Shown one piece after another: positions 58,083 through 64,000 of a stretch of 64,000 nt of DNA (positions are counted from its first letter, which is position 1; each line of letters starts with the position of its first letter). The notes below the pieces were generated by a model that saw only the letters and a program-made list of their open reading frames with translations, was not told the origin of the DNA and did not search any database. The stretch is from Bolinopsis microptera. Lineage: Eukaryota > Ctenophora > Tentaculata > Lobata > Bolinopsidae. Location of the stretch: positions 18,245,118 to 18,309,117 of the forward strand of contig NC_087078.1 of NCBI RefSeq assembly GCF_026151205.1. Direction: 5' to 3'. The position numbers and the translations under genes were made by a program.

Positions 58083-59409
58083 CTACATGAGAGGAAAACG
58101 GGGAATCATTCACCATCAAGGAAAAACTCCTGGAATGCGCTAGCCTATGATAAATACCGACAAGCCCTAATAAACAACAAATTTCGATTTAATCTTGATT
58201 GTACAAAATACATTTTCATTCTATCCAGTGCCGAAATTTGACACGGTTAAAGTTCGCTCAGTTGCGCGTTCAAGAGATAAAATTGCGCGGCTTAATGAAT
58301 CTTTATTTTGGATAAACAATCGAAGATAAACAATAAAATCAAAAATTAAAATTTACACATAATTTTGAAGATTTTATTGCATCATCAGTGACAATCTTTA
58401 TGATTTACTGGTGGTTGACTCAATCAGTATTTGTCATCGAGTACTTTGGCTATTATTTTAGTATTTGTTCATGTTTGCAAAATTAAAATTAAAACTTCAC
58501 GTTCCACGTTCGCGTTTTTAATAAATAAACCAATTAATTATTTTATATGTATCGTATATTTATATATATATATTTAAGTGTTATAATTTACCAATTGTTC
58601 GTTTGTACTTATTAAAATAGTAAAATACTACATATTGTACAATAATATAAAATAAGTAATTGGAGGACTTCGCCGCTTCGACGCGCCGCGCAAACTAGCA
58701 CTCTTGCTTCGCATCGACGAGATTGTTGCAAAGCATTTAATAGATCTGGAAGGGTTGACATCTTCAATCAATAAAACGATAATGTGGGCCACGACGTAAT
58801 ACTTGAAGGCTTTTCAAAATTTGTACCATTTTTATTATGTTAAATCTATTGTATTTCGTATTGGTTTATGCACTTTTCGAGGATATCTGTCCTTATATTG
58901 TAGCTAGTCAATACCAGTGCTGAAATTATCTGTATACGGTTGAACCATTTTTATAGCATTCAGTTAGCTGATCGTTGGGGCTGTGCTGATCGAGATTTTG
59001 TTAAGCTGTTTCTATCAAATAGTTATGTACAGAATTGTGAAATCACGAACTGTTATTATCTAAATTAACCACATTCATCACAATGAATTTGTCATCTCAA
59101 ATAAAATAGCCATCTACACTTAATTAACAATGATTCGTCTAAATTTATTGCATGCAGTTTTTAATACAGAGTCCCTGTTGCAAGCCAGGAGAGTACGACT
59201 CCTGAGAAGCACAGATTAAGGGGCTTCAAACTCTGAGGGTCTCTTATCTGCGCAATCATTCAGAGAACTGTAAACAGAAGTTTGACAGCCTCGATAAGCT
59301 TACTAATATCCGAGGTACTTTGTAACTTTGGGAGAGTTATGGTGCCTACCACAAGCAATACGATCAATTACATTAAAGCTTTACTGCCCGGAGAGACCTA
59401 CTATAATAG
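58083..59409. other. Upstream region of YY1
   Basis: This contains the likely YY1 promoter and 5' untranslated region, read on the minus strand. The only notable composition is a short CG-rich patch (GACGCGCCGCGC near 58680) in otherwise AT-rich sequence. No further exon is evident. Confidence 0.4.
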
Positions 59410-59419
59410 GTGTAGGCTG

Positions 59420-61449
59420 AGGCGGTTCATTTTACCATAAGTTGTTTAAATAATTAGAGAACATATCTTATTAGTTGCTCTATAGGGTCAGGAACAACCA
59501 AACAATTTTTTTGACTCTAATGTTTCGGATAATGTTGACTTAGGCCACGCCCATATTTTTCACCAATTTTTAACAGGTAAAATTCTCCAAATCGTCAATT
59601 TAGTCATGAAGGGGTATGGTAGGAGTTCAAAATGTGTGCTCCTCTAATATAAACAGTAGAAAATGGTTAACTTTAGTCGAGGTCTCAGGTCTCTACAATG
59701 TCGGGAAGTTCCTGCAGGAGTTTGCGCATTGCGCTGAAGCGCTAGATTCACTGCGCCAAAAGTGAAGGTCGTAGAGACATGAGACCTTGACTAAAGTTAA
59801 CCATTTTATACCATTACTATACAAGAGTGTGACACTTTCAGAGTCCTGAACACACTCCTAAATCTCTTAAATTTTACCTCTTTAAAATATATCATCTTAA
59901 TAACATAATAATTTAAATAAAATTTTTCAAACAGTATACAGTACACATAATGTCACAATAACTCTATATAAAAATAAAAATAAACCCTTCAACAACTCAA
60001 AATTTTGAAAATCACCCTTGGCCTTGCGGCTCCAAGTTGAAATCTAAATCTTGGAGCCGCCTCTCTCTTTAACTGATGTCAATTTGGTTTAACACTGTTA
60101 ACTTTTAAAAAGAAAATAATGCTTCACACCCAACTTACACACAGTATAAAGATATACAAAAAGATTCCAAATTGAACTTTGATTTTATCCTGGGACTGAT
60201 TATCACTTCTCGATTGTTCTCCATTCTCCAATGCAGTCAGAAAGTTCAGATTTAGGTAGACTTGGTTTTGGAATCTTTGTATGTTCAGAAACAGGCCAGA
60301 AGGGGTTTGGTTACCAGAGGAATTGAATATCTTCGTGGAACAAGGAAATTAATGAGGTCTTCGTTGATTTCTATATAACTCGTCACTGACAGGATGAGTA
60401 TTGACGAGATCCACTGCTTACTTCATAGCTCGTCATTGATAGGATCAGTATTAGTGAGGTTGAATGATTACTTCATAGCTCGTCACTAACTGGATCAGCA
60501 TAACACGACTAACGACTAACGAGGTCCAGTGATATCTTGCTGATATGTCAAGACAAGGTCAGTAAATAACTATAAAAAAATTGCTTACAAATTACTGAGT
60601 GCAAATGCCTTCTTCACAACTACCGGCTATGAACGGAACAGATGAATCTCTTCTTTGGCTTCATCTTTTTAAATGACCCAGTCCCTCTGTAACGAGATAA
60701 TGTTTAGGACTAGGAGGAACTTAGTGAAGTTCTCATAGGATTCGCTAAGAGGAAAATTCCTTAGTAAGCTAACATTCTTTTGTAGGATGTTACCACTTAT
60801 CATATCTGTTATCACTTATCCAGCATAATCCCACAACTAGACCCTCTCATTCTTGAGTCTTGACAATGACAGCTGCATTGGCATTATTTTGATGCTCGGT
60901 CCAGGTCGTCTCCATGAAAACCTTTCTTTTGTATACTCTCATATTGTGTGTTAGTTTGGTGTGAAGTAAATTATTTTCTTTTTTAAAGCTAATAGTGTTA
61001 AACTTAATTGATATCAGTTAAAGGGAGGAGTGTGTTCAGGACTCTGAAGTAATGGTATAAAATGGTTAACTCTAGCCAAGGTCTCATGTCTCTACGACCT
61101 TCGCTTTTGGCGCAGTGAATCTCGTGCTTCAGCGCAATGTGCAAACTCCTGCAGGAACTTCCCGACATTGTGGAGACCTGAGACCTCGACTAAAGTTAAC
61201 CATTTTTTACTGTTTATATTAGAGGAGCACACATTTAGAACTCCTTCCATACTCCTTCATGACTAAATTGACGATTTAGAGAATTTTACCTGTTAAAAAT
61301 TGGTGAAAAATATGGGCGTGGCCCAAGTCAACATTATCCGAAACATTAGAGTCAAATAAAATTGTTTGGTTGTTCCTGACCCTATAGAGCAACTAATAAG
61401 ATATGATCTCTAATTATTTGAACAACTTATGGTAAAATGAACCGCCCTA
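59420..61449. mobile_element. 2.03-kb MULE with ~430-bp terminal inverted repeats
   Basis: GTGTAGGCTG (10 bp) occurs at 59410-59419 and 61450-61459. The left arm (59420 to about 59860) begins AGGCGGTTCATTTTACC. The right arm (about 61025-61449) is its inverted copy with scattered differences and ends GGTAAAATGAACCGCC plus CTA. Long arms and a 9-10-bp duplication are hallmarks of Mutator-like elements. The interior has no transposase that I can see. It contains an 11-bp stem hairpin (60026-60060) and three loose copies of AGCTCGTCACTGA at about 60376-60490. Confidence 0.85.
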
Positions 61450-61459
61450 GTGTAGGCTG

Positions 61460-62542
61460 CTGCACATCAGGTCATATTATTCAGAATCGGAGGCATCTGT
61501 TGATAGATGGGTCCTGGTGTGCCAACAATAAGACAGTGCTTTTAGTTAGTGTTAAACGTCATTCAATACATACATTTAATTAAATCATTTGATGCAATTG
61601 GCAGAGCACAATTATAAATCATGAGGAATAAATCTCATCTATCCCTCGTTGTGACAGGCTTATATTACCCAATTTTACATGAACGATATTCTCACTAGAG
61701 AAAATACTACAATATAATCAAGGTACGATGTTGGATACCTGAGTTCTATATCTGTCGATAGTAACTCCATCTATGTATCTGCTTAGCTTCCATCACTGAT
61801 CCTGGTACTTGAGATTCCAGGTGTGGCTTAAAACAATGTTTTAAGGGCCCAACACTCAGCTCACTCAGTTGATGGTAGAACAGTGGGTCTTTGTGCGATG
61901 TTGTAGCAGGGACTCCACTTCTTGTTTTCTCTTGCTAACCAGATTGCATAGGAACATCTGAGAGCAACCAAAGCCGCCTCTTGGAACACTGCTTTCTTTA
62001 CTCTCTTTGTAACACCAATATAAAGTAGAGTAAAGCAAAGTAAAATTTATGACATGTCTACAAAATATTATCGCACTATGTGAAAAAATATAGAATAAAT
62101 ATTTTGAGAGCGTAAAGAGAATGCTTTCCTACACTAGGGTACACTGGGATTCGAACCATGGACCTCCTGCGCGGAAGGCAGAAGCTCTAACGCATGTGTG
62201 TCTTTTCTTGCTATGTTATTAAATTTGTAGAATGCCTCATTAACTCAGATGCTGCTAATAATGTTTATAATAGTTCACCAATTTAATGCATTGGCGTTTA
62301 AAGTAATTTATAAGTTATTGCATTAAATAGAGAATGACTGTAATGTATGATCAATTAAAGCTGATAAAACTCGTTTGAGATCCATTCATTCCATTGCTAT
62401 CATTAAGAACCGGTTTTAACTTAAATTTATCCTAATCATGACAACAATTTCTACCACTTAACTTGATATTTTTCTAATGATTACACCCTTATTTTACTAC
62501 AATATACTCGACTTCTACAGTGTATACACATAGGTGCTCAAT
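61460..62542. other. Intergenic, nothing coding
   Basis: Apart from the tRNA-like remnant near 62150-62205 I see no gene or element here. Confidence 0.5.
62145..62206 (-). ncRNA. tRNA-like remnant (tRNA pseudogene or SINE head)
   Basis: On the minus strand the sequence reads GTTAGAGCTTCTGCCTTCC, then GCGCAGGAGG and GGTTCGAATCCC, which is an anticodon arm and a T-loop B box. The T stem has mismatches and no convincing D arm or acceptor stem closes, so I do not call a working tRNA. Confidence 0.45.
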
Positions 62543-62805
62543 GGGGGGGGGTGTCACGTCCGTCTATGTCCGCTTGTCTCATAGAATCCAAAAAGGACAG
62601 GACATAGGCGGACATAGACGGACATAGGTGGACATAGGCGGACATAGACGGACATAGGCGGACATAGGCGGACATTAATGGACACCTAAATTGCTAAATA
62701 AAATGTTCAATTTTTGCTGTTATAGGGGGATCATGTTTTTTGTCCGTTCGGTACCCTATATTTTCAAAACGGACAAAAAATAGAGCGGACAAAAACGGAC
62801 AAAAA
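62543..62805. repeat. G-run plus GGACATAGGC minisatellite
   Basis: Nine G at 62543-62551 are followed by TGTCACGTCCGTCTATGTCC. After a short spacer come about nine units of GGACATAGRC in the opposite sense, ending near 62680. GGACAAAAA units follow up to 62805. The left end resembles the G-run-capped elements, but no closing C run is seen. Confidence 0.75.
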
Positions 62806-62814
62806 TGGAAATAA

Positions 62815-64000
62815 CATTTAGATGCTTCCTCCTCCTACTCTTCCTCCTCCTCCCCCTGGGTCTTCCTGATCTTCCTCAGTCCTCTTCCTCCTCCCCTCCT
62901 CAGTCCTCCTCCTACTCCTCCTCCTCGTCCTCAGTCCTCCTTATCAGTCCTCAACAGTCCTCCTCCTCCCCAGTCCTCCTCCTCCTCCTGAGTCCTCCTC
63001 CTGGGTCCTCCTCCTGGGTCCTCCTCCTGGGTCCTCCTCCTCCTCTTCATCCTCCTCCTCTTCCTCCTCAGTCCTCAGTCCTCCTCCTCATCCTTCTCCT
63101 CAGTCCTCCATCCTCCTCCTCAGTCCTCCCCCAGTCCCCCTCTTCCTCCTCCTATTCAGTCCTCCTCCTCCTCCTTCTCAGTCCTCCTCAGTCCTCCTCC
63201 TCCTCCTTCTCAGTCCTCCTCAGTCCTCCTCCTCCTCCTCCTCCTCTTCCCTCTCAGTCATCCTCCTCAGCCATCCTCCTCAGTCCTCCTCCTCCTGGGT
63301 CCTCCTCCTCCTCTTCATCCTCCTCCTCTTCCTCCTCGGTCCTCAGTCCTCCTCCCCCTGGGTCCTCCTCCTCATCCTTCTCATCAGTCCTCCTCCTCCC
63401 CAGTCCTCTCCCAGTCCCCCTCCTCCTCCTCCTCCTATTCAGTCCTCCTCCTCCTCCTCCTCAGTTCTCCTTAGTCCTCCTTCTCATTTCTCCTAAGTCC
63501 TCCTCCTGAGTCCTCCTCCTCTTCCTTCTGAGTCCTCCTCCTGAGTCCTCCTCCTCCTCCCTCTCAGTCATCCTCCTCAGCCATCCTCCTCAGCCATCCT
63601 CCTCAGTACTCCTCAGTCCTCCTCCTTCTCAGTCATCGTCAATCCTCCTCCTCAGTCCTCCTCAGTCCTCCTCCTCCTGGGTCCTCCTCCTCCTCCTGGG
63701 TCCTCCAGCCTCCTGGGTCTTCCTGATCCTCCCCAGTCCTCTTCCTCCTCCCCTCCTCAGTCCTCCTCCTACTCTTCCTCCTCGTCCTCAGTCCTCCTCA
63801 TCAGTCCTCAACAGTTCTCCTCCTCCCCAGTCCTCCTCCTCCTCCTGGGGCCTTTTCCTGGGTCCTCCTCCTGGGGCCTTTTCCTGGGTCCTCCTCCTAG
63901 GTCCTCCTTCTCCTGCTCAGTCCTTCTCCTCCTCAGTCCTCTTCTTCCTCTTCCTCCTCCTCCTCCCTCTCAGCCATCCTCCTCAGCCATCCTCTTCAGC
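62815..64000. repeat. Polypyrimidine TCC/CAGTCCTCC tract to window end
   Basis: About 1.2 kb consist almost only of C and T on the plus strand, built from TCCTCC and CAGTCCTCCTCC with GGGTCCTCC variants. Large blocks recur; 62870-63000 resembles 63730-63850. One frame is open for 234 codons, but the product is a Ser/Pro/Leu low-complexity string. The tract continues beyond the window. Confidence 0.95.

Noticed and set aside
62145-62206. A functional glycine tRNA
   Set aside because: The anticodon arm could read TCC, but the T stem has mismatches and no closing acceptor stem is present.
62805-63509. 234-residue Ser/Pro/Leu-rich frame
   Set aside because: It is translated low-complexity TCCTCC repeat, with no domain or splice context.

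Overview
The window is animal nuclear DNA: AT-rich, with GT-AG introns, long intergenic stretches, and many nested non-coding mobile elements. Four gene families can be recognised by joining exons by hand. They are two tandem cereblon (CRBN) paralogues at the left, a TSPO translocator protein, a YY1 zinc-finger factor carrying the polycomb-recruiting REPO segment, and two copies of a cysteine-rich type I membrane protein I cannot name. YY1 with REPO points to Metazoa. I cannot place the species; an invertebrate seems likely. No prokaryotic features are present.

Layout. 1-2.7 kb: 3' exons of CRBN-A (+), preceded by a 54-bp minisatellite. 4.0-12.6 kb: CRBN-B (+), nine exons. A duplicated copy of its exon 2 is split by a 3.86-kb transposon, which carries a G/C-run-capped element with telomere-like repeats, which in turn carries a Mutator-like (MULE) insertion. 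12.95-41.36 kb: about 78 copies of a ~365-bp satellite with higher-order structure, lying within a few hundred bases of the flanking genes. 41.6-43.3 kb: TSPO (+), five exons. 44.2-45.5 kb: receptor copy 1 (+). 45.5-48 kb: decayed duplicated flanks with two small inverted-repeat elements. 48.0-58.1 kb: YY1 (-), seven exons, with receptor copy 2 (+) inside its second intron. 58.1-64 kb: no recognised gene, a 2.03-kb MULE with long terminal inverted repeats, a tRNA-like remnant, a G-run-capped minisatellite and a long polypyrimidine tract running off the window.

The genes do not form an operon-like unit. Cereblon is a CRL4 ubiquitin-ligase substrate receptor, TSPO an outer-mitochondrial-membrane cholesterol/porphyrin-binding protein, and YY1 a transcription factor. 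The receptor pair is the least familiar coding content: two paralogues with a divergent N-terminal ectodomain and near-identical membrane and tail segments. The most unusual non-coding content is a set of unrelated-motif elements sharing one architecture: a G-run cap, a subterminal ~10-bp tandem motif, and (in the complete ones) an inverted end with a C-run.

All exon joins rest on splice-site phase and recall of family sequences; no database search was possible.
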